Assembly (NCBI GenBank): GCA_036971475.1
Contig: JBAIZL010000001.1
Span: forward strand, 148,402,044-148,466,043
Source of the DNA: Prosapia bicincta
Lineage: Eukaryota; Arthropoda; Insecta; Hemiptera; Cercopidae
Length of the DNA stretch: 64,000 bases
Direction: 5' to 3'
Below are positions 13,167 to 24,007 of the stretch, piece by piece; position 1 is the first letter of the stretch, and each line of letters begins with the position of its first letter. Made by a program: the position numbers and the translations under genes. The notes beneath the pieces are model-generated. The model worked only from the letters and a program-made list of their open reading frames with translations, did no database searches and was not told the origin of the DNA.

Positions 13167-13220
13167 CGTGATTTCTCGTAAGGCTGAAATCTCAGCTAGC
13201 GCGTATTACGAGAAATCACG
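13167..13220. repeat. Perfect 15-bp inverted repeat (hairpin)
   Basis: cgtgatttctcgtaa at 13167-13181 is the exact reverse complement of ttacgagaaatcacg at 13206-13220, with a 24-nt loop. It sits at the edge of a locally GC-richer stretch (13140-13500). It could be a transposon end or a regulatory palindrome. Confidence 0.8.
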
Positions 13221-13404
13221 TATTTACAATATTTTGTATATGGAAGTTCTAGTTGTTTGTTTAAAGTCCATTACAATGTGTGACAATTTTTGTTTGGTGT
13301 AAATAAACTCCTCTGCTACGTTTGTTGTTCTTGTCCACGTGCTACCGATCCACATTCTGTTGTTTTAGCCACTAGGCGCCATTACGTGGTCTATGCATGC
13401 GCGT

Positions 13405-13492
13405 ATGACGGGTATTCTCAGCAGGACGCAGCGTCTACCAACTGTCGTATTTTGTTTTGGCATTGTGATTGCTATAGTTGTTTACTGTTTAC
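13405..13492 (+). CDS. Candidate first exon with hydrophobic N-terminus, unrecognised
   Basis: An ATG at 13405 opens 29 codons plus one base, ending directly at a strong donor-like ACGTGAGT (GT at 13493-13494). The peptide has a short basic N-terminus (MTGILSRTQRLPT) and then a long hydrophobic run (VVFCFGIVIAIVVYC), as in a signal anchor. It lies in the GC-richer patch beside the hairpin. No downstream exon was located. A 68-codon open frame in another reading frame overlaps it, so frame choice is uncertain. Confidence 0.25.
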
Positions 13493-13499
13493 GTGAGTG

Positions 13500-15404
13500 A
13501 CCTTTGTTTGTAATGCAAGAATAATTTATTGTTTATGATTTGGTAATAATTTCAGTTACTTTAATTTTATTTTAAATGGATTTATTGATATCTTGAATTA
13601 CCAAGTGTAAAAATATAAAAACAACTGGTTTATAATTTTTTTTTTCAATAGATCTTTAGGAACTCAGAATTAAATAGAACTTTGAACATTTCGCAAAAAA
13701 GTTTTTTATCTAATAGCACCTAATCTGTTACTTGCCCTTTATATATCCCGCGTGCTATGGGATTTTCCGCCGGCATCAACTTGAGAATCTTGTTCCGCGC
13801 CGAAGCAGTCGTGTTATAACCGAATTAATCAGTTATGTTATTTAGCCGCCATGTTTTTCTGGAACTTCCGCCCTGGCAGTTGTATGTAGACAGCAAGTCT
13901 AACCTTTATAAACACCAACAACTAGTCCGGTCAATTTCACTCATTTGGTTATATTCTCATTTCAGTTGTATTGTAGTCCCAATCCATTGTTTACAATAGT
14001 TCATATCATTAGTTGGGTAAACCGTACAAATAGGATTCACGTACTATCTTCCCAAAAATTACTACAACTTTAGTGGAATCAGAACTTTAAAATATAAAAT
14101 TTTCAATTGGTCAACTCGTCTTAAAATTAGGGGGGGGGGCTTTATATTTATATAATTCCCGACGGCGTCTTCATAAGTGTCCTCACCTTTAGGCTGTTTT
14201 AAAATTAAGTTTTCTTATTTAAACCATTACATTTAAATTGATCTTTCTTTAACTTCGATTTATTAATCTAACACTAATTTAAAAATATATTCTTCATATT
14301 TCAATAAAATGTATAATAATAAAAAAAATAATAATTAAAGTTTGAATATCTATTGTTTTGTGAAAAGACTATCTTTTATTTTTATTAGAAAATAAATTTG
14401 AAAATTTACTAGCTCTGAATGGTGAAAAGTATATATTACGTATTATGAGAACTTAATATTTTTATTCAACGCAGCAAATGTGCAAGCATAATTTAAAACG
14501 CCTGATAATATAATAAACTTCAAATTGAATCAATAAAACCTTTTACTTTATCACAAATCTTTTGTAAAACTTTTAGTAGTTGATGTTTTTTTAAATTTTG
14601 TACATATTTATGGAAAATAAATGTTAGTGATAGGAGAATATAACGAACACTACATATAAGTAATCTACTTTAAAATATTAATTTCCATCCACTAAATATT
14701 AGTAGTCAAAAATTACGTATACAATAAAAAATATTTCTTTCATTGCTGCAAATTTCCTATTAAGGAAACAAAGATTCCAGAGTAAGTGTTAGTTTTTCCC
14801 ATTTATTTTAAACTTAAAATCCTCAATTGAGGAAATATTGATTCAAATGTTATTATTACAGATTTCAGGTATTATCATTCGGCTTAATCTTCTAATATCC
14901 CTAACTACGTTATGTGTTGTAAGCTATTACCTTTGGGATAATGTCCATCCCTTACAACTATCTTAGGTATATTTTATCTTTGAATTCAACTAAAGGAGCT
15001 TAATAAAGTTTCATGAAAATAGTGAACGTTAGAGGGCCATTGAAATTATAAACTAATGCCTTTTTACAAAGGTAACAGATACTTACTACTTCCAAGCTCT
15101 ATTCTAAAGTGGTCGAATATGAAGAGAAAATGATTAAACCATTTATATAAATACGAATAGATTCAAGCGGGAAAAATAAAGACTTAGTGTACTTTTATAA
15201 ATTGAGGCAAACGCCGTTTGAATTAAGACCAGGCATAAATAGTATGAAAAGAGATTTGATAAAACCACGAATTGAAATACGTTGTCCTCCTTACAGAATT
15301 GAATAATATTTGATAGATAAGCCTTTGATTATAGGTTTTAGATATGCTAAAGGGGAAAATACATGGGTATTTATATGCACATAAATATAGCTTTCTATTG
15401 CAGT
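13500..15404. other. Intergenic with minor oddities
   Basis: Contains a TATAAA box-like site at about 13907 within a moderately GC-rich stretch (13740-14000) and a G homopolymer at about 14131-14139. A 50-codon plus-strand frame at about 15150-15303 ends IEIRCPPYRIE, has coding-like composition and no identified family. None is strong enough for a gene call. Confidence 0.35.
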
Positions 15405-15735
15405 GGTATAAAGACAAAAATACTTTTTAGTAGCCTTTTATCACAACAAAAAGTTTTTTCCACATAACTGGAGCGCTAAATTACACAATATTATTATTAC
15501 ATAGTTTAGTTTTCTGCAACCTGTAAATATTTTCATATAGAATGATCGCAGTCAATTTAAATTTAATTTATAATAATCATATAATAAATACGATAATGTT
15601 ACATACATCCTATTTTTATTCTGAATGCATACTTTAAATAAACGCATTATTAGGCTCAAACATAAAAACAACAAATTTACTAAATTTTAGTATTGCACAT
15701 TTGTTTCCTATCCTCGAGATAAAATTTGTTAGAGT
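15405..15735. repeat. Duplicated segment, copy 1 (partner at 16980-17316)
   Basis: Shares long near-identical strings with 16980-17316, for example ccacataactgg followed by gctaaattacacaata, atttttattct, and gcatactttaaataaa. The partner copy runs into the intron flank of the AAA-like pseudogene. This copy loses similarity before the exon begins. Confidence 0.75.
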
Positions 15736-16184
15736 CACTATGGAAATTATAAAGGATTATGAAAATCTTTTTAGTAATAATTGTAGGTACGTACTTTATA
15801 CTCTAATAGCACTAATAAAAACTATTTTACGTGATAATGTGAAGCAGTATTGTTAATAAAATGTATTTTATTTTAAACAAACTATTGGTATTTTATTCTT
15901 ATTTTAAATTATGTTTACCAATATAATAGTGGAAATTAATTATTTAGAAATTCCTAAAAGATTGAATTAGTATTCTTGCTTACTATACACTTTCGGGTTG
16001 TATTATACATCAGATGTCGAAAATATTTCTTAATAGTTTCTTAGCTTGGCTATAGACGTCAGTGTGAGATCTAAATATTGTGTTATCCATAATATACTGT
16101 ACTTAATATACGTTATGTACCTAATGCAAATGGTGTTCAGTGCAAATATTTTTTCAAAATCTTTTCTCTACTATTGTTTGCTAA
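15736..16184. other. Intergenic, nothing recognised
   Basis: AT-rich, no supported feature. Confidence 0.6.
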
Positions 16185-16275
16185 TAAAGAAATGTTAACA
16201 AATATTTCAAATTTATAGAGAAATGTTAACAAATGTTTCAAATTTATAAAGAAATGTTAACAAATGTTTCAAAAA
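16185..16275. repeat. 31-bp tandem repeat, three units
   Basis: gaaatgttaacaaat followed by tttcaaa recurs at about 16190, 16221 and 16252. Confidence 0.85.
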
Positions 16276-16979
16276 AAAATTAATAATTTATTGTTTTTTG
16301 ACTTGTATAAATATATTTTACTATATAATCAATTATATTTATCATACATTTCATATTTATATTATGTTGTAAATTATATATATGCTGAGTAATCTCTTAT
16401 GACTAATTCAATTATTGTGTAGAAGTTATTTTTTGTACCAAATATATACGTAGACATATGTATTCAAATAAATTTTGGTCAAAAACTAGTAAAAAAATCG
16501 TTTTAACGCATACATTTATACCAGTACAATTATACCTATTTTCAAAACGTTTGATTAATTCGAAAACTTCTTTTTTAATTTATTTAGGCTCATCTACCTT
16601 ATAAATAACGCCACTTTGTTTCCACGTTCAGATTTCATCATGGTAAATAAAACCACTGAATGCAATAAAACAACTACGTTTAATCACACCTTAATTTTAA
16701 AGTAGTTCATGAAATTTTATGTAGTTTTATGTATAATTTTAAGTAGTTATTTCCGTTTTATTTCATAATTTTAAAATAAATTATCTTCTAGTAAATCCTT
16801 AAGAATAGGCTGTTTCATATAAATCTACTACTTTAGTTTACCTTCATCTACCTTAAATGCTTATAAAAGGATTTGATTGAATTCAGTTTGGTTCAATACT
16901 TTTCAACCGGTATTAGCTGCAGTTGTTTTTAAAACAAGTAAAGTTAACAACAATTATGAAATATGTAAAAATTTAAAAA
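16276..16979. other. Intergenic, nothing recognised
   Basis: AT-rich sequence, with repeated agtagtt-like words at about 16700-16750 but no ordered repeat. Confidence 0.55.
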
Positions 16980-17316
16980 ATGAAAAAGATAAAAATATTT
17001 TTAGTAGCCCATTATAAAAATAAAACAGTGTTTCCACATAACTGGAGAGCTAAATTACACAATAGAAATATTAGTGTAATTAACAAATTATCAAACACGT
17101 TTTCTCCAACGTGCAATGACTTTCATATAGAATCATCGCAGACAATTTGAATATAATTTTTTTAAAATCATATATTAAATTACGATTATTAGATTTTACT
17201 TCCCATTTTTATTCTAAATGCATACTTTAAATAAAGACATTATTTGATTCAAACATATAATTTACAAATTCATTTTAGTTTTGCTCTAATCCTTAAGATA
17301 AAATATTTCTTTAAAG
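16980..17316. repeat. Duplicated segment, copy 2, intron flank of the pseudogene
   Basis: Partner of 15405-15735. Its right end (ccttaagataaaatattt, then ctttaaag) aligns with the intron end of AAA-like gene 2 (caagatataaaatataaaa, then ctgtacag). The duplicated sequence is therefore derived from the family's intron. Confidence 0.65.
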
Positions 17317-17534
17317 GCAATCGTAGATTAAAGCGATTTTTCTCAACTTGTCAAAAGCACTGACTTCATTGATAAGGCATTGCATTTTTAAGATGTATGA
17401 AACACATGCCTCTGTTTGTAACAACACTAAAAGGTTATTTTAAATCTTCCAATTGAAACATGATCAAATAATTTAATATCCATTAGTGTGAACGTTGCGT
17501 GAAGGAGATCCGAATTTAATACTTTAGAAGAATA

Positions 17535-17592
<58 letters not shown>

Positions 17593-18470
17593 ATAGTTTT
17601 ACAAAAAAGATTAGTTTCTTCATAACCATTTACAGGAACATCCGGTGATTCATCTAGATTTAAAAATTCATGATAACATAACGTAAACTAAAATAGCTGT
17701 CAGCATTATTTAAAAAACACGTAAAGCTTAATTTTTTGAAATATGCTTTACTGTGTCTCAGTGGCGTATTAGCTCTCTCGGACAGGGAAAAAAGATATAT
17801 TTCAAAAGAAAAAACTTGTTTTAGTGCTTTAGCTAAATTATATTAATAAATACTTCAAAACAAAAGTGTTGGTACTGGTTGAAAATTATGAATACATCCT
17901 GCAAAAATCGATGTTTAAAGTCAGTGGTACAACAGTTGAACAACTTTTGAATTAGTCAAATATTTGGCATTTATAAAATCAGAGATGAAAAATCTTTTCA
18001 TGGAATTGAATGCAATACCTTGGATAAAGCTCATTTAGTCGTTGTAACAGGGGATTTAAATCCGTTTTGTATTTGTAAATGCTTGAAATATAAGCGTTTT
18101 GAGAGCTATAGACTGTAGAGACCTGACGTTTACAACCTGGAGGTGCTCTTTAATAACCCATTTTCCGGACTGATATATTTGAGCTTTAGCTGTGTTTTAA
18201 ACCCCAAAGCTTTTGAAAATCAGCAAATGTACTAAAGATAATACTGAAACCAAACTAAAAATAAACCTACTGATGAAAATAGTAAGTTTTGTTTTTATAT
18301 TATTTGACGGAATAACACTGACAAATGTTTTGTTACAATTCTTATCCAAGAAAAAGGGAATCAAGGAATTCCCGTTTGATTCAATGAAAATATATTACAG
18401 AAACAAATTCTCAATTCGTGATAGTACGTTTAAAAATGTAAATTTCCAAATTAGAAAATGAATAAATAAA
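17317..18470 (+). pseudogene. Decayed third copy of the AAA-ATPase-like gene
   Basis: Reads collinearly with the large exon of gene 2 at 22556 but is full of stops, frameshifts and deletions. The start (gcaatcgtagatt, then gcgatttttct) matches that exon's first bases. Further matches are the tgatcaaat block (about 17460), the aatatgata block (about 17530), catccggtgattcatctag (about 17640), aatcgatgtttaa in the Walker B region (about 17905), gcgttttgagagctata (about 18093), tttacaacctgga (about 18129), and the last part at about 18400-18440, which ends an 82-codon open frame. A (TA)n tract has expanded inside it. Because the upstream intron sequence is also present, this is a DNA duplicate and not a retrocopy. 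It is closer to copy 2 than to copy 1. Confidence 0.85.
17537..17587. repeat. (TA)n microsatellite inside the pseudogene
   Basis: Begins where the functional copy reads gattatgatatattt, so it probably grew from a native tgatata string after the copy died. Confidence 0.9.
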
Positions 18471-18700
18471 AAATCAAAATGATTTAAAAGTTTTTTCCAT
18501 TTGTAGATAAAATTCTAAAATCATTTTGGTTACTTAATTTGAAAACATTACTAAATAGAGATGTTCAGCTAGCTATCAGTTTAGTGAAGGAGAAAAAGCC
18601 GTTGACGTACTGATCTTGAGTTATACTAAATAAATGTTCATTCAATAAATATCATTCTAGTTTGTAACTTCTTGTGTGCTAGATTGTGTTTTGTAACAAG

Positions 18701-18745
18701 ACCCTCTGATGATGATGACATGGTCATCGAAATGTACATAAGGGT
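18701..18745 (+). ncRNA. Hammerhead-ribozyme-like motif
   Basis: Order of elements: ACCCT (18701-18705), CTGATGA (18706-18712), a perfect 6-bp hairpin GATGAC/GTCATC with an ATG loop, GAAA (18729-18732), TGTACA (a 2-bp helix), TA, then AGGGT (18741-18745) complementary to ACCCT. This is the type I hammerhead layout with a very short stem III, as known from Penelope-like elements. One extra U lies between the CUGAUGA box and stem II, so activity is uncertain. Confidence 0.5.
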
Positions 18746-18870
18746 TTAATCTTAAGTAACTTGTTTTATTTGTTATTTTTGATTATTTTTGTGGTATTGG
18801 GGTTCTTTTCAATATTTTTTTTGTAATATATTGTACCACTGTGCTCTTGATATTGTGTAAATAAATGTTC
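18746..18870 (+). repeat. Dispersed repeat tail, second copy near 59320
   Basis: The segment containing tttgtggtattggggttctt, then tgtaatatattgtaccact and gtgctcttgatattgtgta matches 59325-59420 with scattered changes. The position downstream of the hammerhead-like motif suggests the end of a retroelement family. Confidence 0.55.
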
Positions 18871-20418
18871 TTGGAATGCTCATGTAATTATTTACTATTT
18901 TCCGATTTGAACTAAATTAATTGAATTAAAGTTTAGAAACATTACTTGTTCATAATATTCACCATACGATTTATAACCTTCAATAAGTTAAATTTAAAAA
19001 ATACTTAATAATTATTTTTTAATTATTTTAAACTTTAGTTTAATCAGTGAATTCAAGATGATTATATCAAGCAACTTCTTCAATAAGTATTTATTTATAG
19101 CCTACCACTTTATATTTATACTACCAACCATAAAACATGCATGGCTATCTTTACCTAGTTTTTGTAACTTATTTATAAGGAACTATTGTTTGAAAACCAT
19201 ATATTTTAAATACATAAAAATTAATTGCTTATGTATCAAATATATTATTTAAAACAATAACAAAATGCTTACAAAAATTTGGATATGTTAACACTTCCTT
19301 TGCCTGTGTTTTACCAACATATCTTCCACTTGTGGGGACTGCCAAGTATTGTGACTGTAACGGTTAAAACCATTTCCCTCTTATATGCTAGAATATTTAC
19401 TGCAAAAATGGTCTTTTAATGAATGAACAACGCCTTCAAGGTCATTGTAAACTGGAATATAGACAACATTGTTGCTACGTGGAGAGAAATGTAGAGACAT
19501 TTTTCAAATTCGTTGTCTATATGCTTTTGTCGTCTATCTACTAAGACGCTCTCGTAGTACTAGTCTTGTCTAATTTACATTCACAAATGTTCACGTTCTC
19601 TGAATTGAGTCACAGAATTTGAAAACAAAGAAACCGCGTGCTCCCTCGCGCTCTTCTTGTATTATTAAAATCAAAATGAAAAACCTCATATTGTTAGTGC
19701 ATCAGATTTGTGTGATACATTTTCTAGAATACACTTGAACATTTGATATTCTCAGGTTTATTGGTCATTGTTGCAGAAATTTCTATCGATACAACCAAGA
19801 ACAGATATTTAATAAGATTGTAAAATCAAATATCTGTTTAAAAATACACGTGGTCTATAATATGTATACATACCTATACCTTATTTCCTTTCTACTGGTG
19901 CACAAAATACTTATAGAAATATATTATTATTAAAGTATCTATATTCTTCAAATTATTTTCTTCGTATATCCTATCATTCTGAAAATACTTGCCACATCTG
20001 GGAAAGAGATTTTGTGTTCTACTTTCATAAGAAGTTCTCGTCTGTGAATTAAAATAAGAAACAACAAGGTCTGGTATTTGTTGTCAAACTTCTTGCCAGC
20101 ATGATCAGATCTCGGATTGTGCTCAACCAAAATTTCATTCACATTATCAGTGTGTTACCGAGTTTTACGACGGAAAAGAGTCCTAGGCTTTTGCGTCAGT
20201 TCCTAGTATGGCGAAAACTTGTTCCATAGGCCTAATAATACTTGCATGGGGCGGGATTTTCAATTAACTAAAGCAATACAAACCCGCACTACAAAGTGTA
20301 ACCAACAAATATACCGCCAAATAATTTATCTATTCACTTATATGTCTAGTTTATTACAACGCATGCGCGGAAGTGTGATCACAATGCTGCCACGGTAAGA
20401 AGCAGAATAGGAATTTAC
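18871..20418. other. Intergenic, includes a short dispersed repeat
   Basis: A 40-bp string (gtttaatcagtgaattcaag, then atgattatatcaagcaactt) at about 19037-19080 recurs at about 32155-32198 beside the Penelope-like element. A minus-strand open frame at 19948-20142 and a short plus-strand peptide near 20210 have no family match that I can name. Confidence 0.45.
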
Positions 20419-20427
20419 TTTATATAT

Positions 20428-20499
<72 letters not shown>
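20419..20499. repeat. (TA)n microsatellite
   Basis: TA run with one interruption. Confidence 0.95.
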
Positions 20500-20501
<2 letters not shown>

Positions 20502-22555
20502 CTTACAATATAAAAAATTATTTTAGTAGTATATATCCAAGTGGAGTTTTTATATTCAATTGTATTAGCAAACTGTTATTTAATAATCCATCTTAGTGTA
20601 ATAGTTTCACCGGTATTAAATCACACATCACGCTGAGTTATTTTATTTATAGATTGTCAATATAGTGTAAAAGTTATTTCGCCACATAAAAAAATTGTTC
20701 ATTCATTAAAAGTAATATTTATTAAGAACTTGGTGATAGACTATTTCTTGACTAAATCTACTTAAGTATGGAAAAATATATAATAATATAGTTATTGTAT
20801 TTACAAGATGACCATGCCCATTTTTAAAATTTCGAAGAGATTTTAAAAACTGACCTAAGCAATCAAGTACCCTTCATTTTGTAATATTCTAAACCTAATA
20901 TGTTTTATATTTTTCTTAGACAATAGGAGGGTATATTTTCTAATTTGTATAACTGCTACTGACGGATTCCAACCCTATCTGTGATTAGCCACCTGTCTAC
21001 ACCCGTTATTTAATACTGTGGTCGACAAACTAATGGCTGTTATGTCCCTCAACTTTAGTTTGAAAGCCTAATCAATTCATGTTATATAAAAAATTAAAAA
21101 ATAAAGATTACCAAAGACATTTTTGAAAATATACATTTAGTTGGTAGTCTTAAGAATTAATTAAAATTTATTTTCATTAATAACAGATTTACAATTTTCG
21201 TACTATTTTCTTTTGTTTAAAAGCAATGTTGTGAGTTTTATACTTTTGTGTACTGTAGATATTTTTTATGTCTATAATTATTTATTTTCTCTTTCCATAT
21301 CTATTTTAATAATTTGAACAAATCGATGAAAAAATTAATTCGTTTCTCATTTATTTTGGAATCATATGAGAATTATTTAGTGAACATCCTGCCATAGCAA
21401 TAATATTTAAAAACCTTAATTGCAGTTAAAATAATTCACATGACACCCAACATGGACCACGAAATTGTCAGTAACCGTTGTGACTTAGTTGTGTTTTAAA
21501 CTAGTAGCCTATGTTACACTAGGGCGTAAACAATAATATATTTTAATCTCTTTTCACCTTTATATCCTCTACAATAATGTTCTCTTTGCTATCATTTGAA
21601 ATAAAGTAACTAACTTTCTTGGATTTTTTTATAAGAGAACCTGTCAATATGTTTCAAATGAAAGCCATATAAGAATAAATGTTTCATAGTTTCAATTTTG
21701 TTTACAAAAAGTCAAACTTTCAATTTTGTTTTACATTCAATAATTCTTAAATGAACTTTCAAATAAATTTCTTATTGACAAATATAAGAAACAATGAAAA
21801 AAGTACAACATTAGATGGATTTATAAATCTAGGTACTTTAAAACTACTGAATTAAAATTAAAATTATTAGTATTCTGTGTGTTCGAGGACATAGGATAGT
21901 TCAAGTTTGCTCAAACTAATGTTTATGTTCCAAAATATTGAAATAAATTAATGTCAAACTTTGAGCGTCGCATTTTGGACTGAATACATTTAGAATACAT
22001 ACAGATATATTTTTAATTTGACTAATGACGTTGGGTTTTTCATTGATTTTTAACAAATGATAAAAATTTTTAAATTTGTTTCAAGAAATTTATATACATA
22101 TAATTATATAGGTCAAATCTGTTAAAAAGATTCCTAATATTCTTTTTTTATGGTTTACCATTTAGAAAATGAATATTTACTTTAGTTTTGAATCATACGA
22201 TTTGGGTGCTATTGGTTTTAACAGTTTGTTTAGCAACACTGAAATTTTACATAACAAAATTTGAATATACTGGTAGTTTGTTGTTACCTGTAGTTAGAAG
22301 TTATTTTATAATTGTAAATTCTTAGACTGTTTTAAATTTAATTTATGTTTTATTATATAGGTAGTGAATATCCTACATAATAGATTTTACATTATGTATT
22401 TATAGGCACTTGACTATGAAATATTTTTATTTTAAATATAGGTTTCAATTTGAGCCCTATTATTATTATTAGGTTTTATTTGAATGCAATACATATTTAT
22501 TTTTCCAATTCTATTTTAAAGTCCAAGATATAAAATATAAAAAATTTCTGTACAG
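20500..22555. other. Intergenic or intronic upstream of AAA-like gene 2
   Basis: AT-rich. If gene 2 has the same structure as gene 1, much of this is its intron. No ATG plus hydrophobic stretch plus phase-0 donor could be found here. The end (tttctgtacag at 22545-22555) is the acceptor. Confidence 0.5.
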
Positions 22556-24007
22556 GTTATCGTAGATAAAAGTGATTTTTCTCTACTTGTGAAGAGCGCT
22601 GGTTTTGTTGATAAAACACTGCTTTTGAAGGAGATTTTGCAATACCGGACTATACTTATAACAACACCAAGAGGTTTTTCAAAGTCTTCAAACTTAAATA
22701 TGATCAAATCATTTTTATCCATTAATGTAGACGCTGCGGGAAAGACATCAGAATATCATACTTCAGAAGATTATGATATATTTAAAAAGCTTGAGATTTA
22801 TAAAAAGCATAGAGCGTTCTTTTACAGCCATTTTAAGAAATATCCGGTGATACATCTAGATTTAAAATGTGATGATAACATAACGTCAGCTGAAACCGCT
22901 CTAAGGATTCTTCAACAGTCCGTGAAGCTAAATTTTATGAAATATGCTTTTGTATGCAATAGTTTGGATTTAAGGTTTCAAGATAGGGAAAACTGTCGCT
23001 CTTGGTACAACACCATACAAAACGTAAACGCTGATAGTACAGATATAAAAGCTGGCGTTATAATATTGGCCGAATATATGTCCATACACTTCAAAACCGA
23101 TGTGTTCATACTTGTTGATCATTACGACGCAATCGTGCAAAAAGCAATGTTTCATGTCAATGACACAACAATCGAACAAATAACTGATATATTTAGAGGA
23201 CAAATGACAAGACTAATAAAGCAATCAAGACGGGTTAAGGGTTGTATTATAATGGGAAACTCTAATATTTTTGGAAAAGAATACGCACCGCCATACAGTT
23301 TCCATATTTTGAAGTTTCTAGAAAACCATGGTTTAGTTAAATTTTTTGGATTTACAGAAAACGAGGTACAAATTCTTTTTAAAAATCCTCAGAATAATTT
23401 GGACGAAGAGACCATAGGTAAAGCCCACTTTTGGTACGATGCATATTCATCTGTAACGGGGGAACGGATTTACAGCCCGTATTCGATTCTAAACTTTTTG
23501 AAATTTAGGCGTTTTGAGAGTTATTTGCTTAGGAGTTCTAATATTTACAACCTGGAAATCCTCTACAAGTACCCGTTTATAAGGCCAGTAATCTTTGAGC
23601 TTCTGCGAAATAACAGCGTAGAGTTTGTTCCTCAACTCTTTTGGAAATCGGTTGACTTAATAAGGATTATAAACTTGTTCGGCAACTGGGCTCAAAGTAG
23701 AGTTCCTAGCAACATAAGTTTATTAAATTACATGTTTGAGTTGGGTTTTCTATGTTATAATAATAGGAATGGCAGTAACAAAAGTTTTGTAAAGATTCCT
23801 AACAACGAAATTTGGGAATACCTTTTTGATAAAATGAAACTGTATTATATAAATGCATTCTCAATCAGTGAAAGGTTGTTTGGAAATGTAAATATGTACA
23901 ACTTTAAAAGTTGGTTTGAGGAGTTTTATAAGCAAAATGAAAAAGTTTTTAAAAACGAACCATTGTTTAAAAGATTTCTCAATATTTTCAAAAATACATT
24001 CAATTGA
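22556..24007 (+). CDS. AAA-ATPase-like family protein, large exon of a second copy (5' partial)
   Basis: The exon starts after tttctgtacag, exactly where the exon of gene 1 starts (VIVDKSDFSLLV here, VITPSIDFSMLV there), and runs 483 codons. The GTG at 22589 is internal, not a start. Motifs by exon residue: FVDKT 17-21; P-loop region TTPRGFSKSSN 36-46, where the GKS glycine is Ser; ILVDHYD 184-190, where the Walker B Glu is His; FFGFTENEV near 262; WYDAY near 289; IPNNEIW near the C-terminus. Cysteines at exon residues 134 and 147 match those of gene 1 exactly. No nuclease domain follows. The first exon, expected to carry a signal peptide, was not found. A polyadenylation signal candidate (aataaa) lies at about 24447. 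The reading frame is intact, so it is probably functional as a protein without normal ATPase chemistry. Confidence 0.8.
   Translation, partial: VIVDKSDFSLLVKSAGFVDKTLLLKEILQYRTILITTPRGFSKSSNLNMIKSFLSINVDAAGKTSEYHTSEDYDIFKKLEIYKKHRAFFYSHFKKYPVIHLDLKCDDNITSAETALRILQQSVKLNFMKYAFVCNSLDLRFQDRENCRSWYNTIQNVNADSTDIKAGVIILAEYMSIHFKTDVFILVDHYDAIVQKAMFHVNDTTIEQITDIFRGQMTRLIKQSRRVKGCIIMGNSNIFGKEYAPPYSFHILKFLENHGLVKFFGFTENEVQILFKNPQNNLDEETIGKAHFWYDAYSSVTGERIYSPYSILNFLKFRRFESYLLRSSNIYNLEILYKYPFIRPVIFELLRNNSVEFVPQLFWKSVDLIRIINLFGNWAQSRVPSNISLLNYMFELGFLCYNNRNGSNKSFVKIPNNEIWEYLFDKMKLYYINAFSISERLFGNVNMYNFKSWFEEFYKQNEKVFKNEPLFKRFLNIFKNTFN

Noticed and set aside
13147..13760. piggyBac-like element starting ttaacctttagcacgcg
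   Set aside because: A matching TTAA-flanked right end was not found; only a partial cgcgtgcta occurs near 13750.
20214..20273. Signal-peptide-like MAKTCSIGLIILAWGG as first exon of AAA-like gene 2
   Set aside because: The frame ends in TAA without any GT donor before it, so it cannot splice to 22556.
20341..20400. ATG frame ending at ggtaagaag as first exon of gene 2
   Set aside because: The donor is in phase 2, which would read a stop (TAG) at the start of the 22556 exon.
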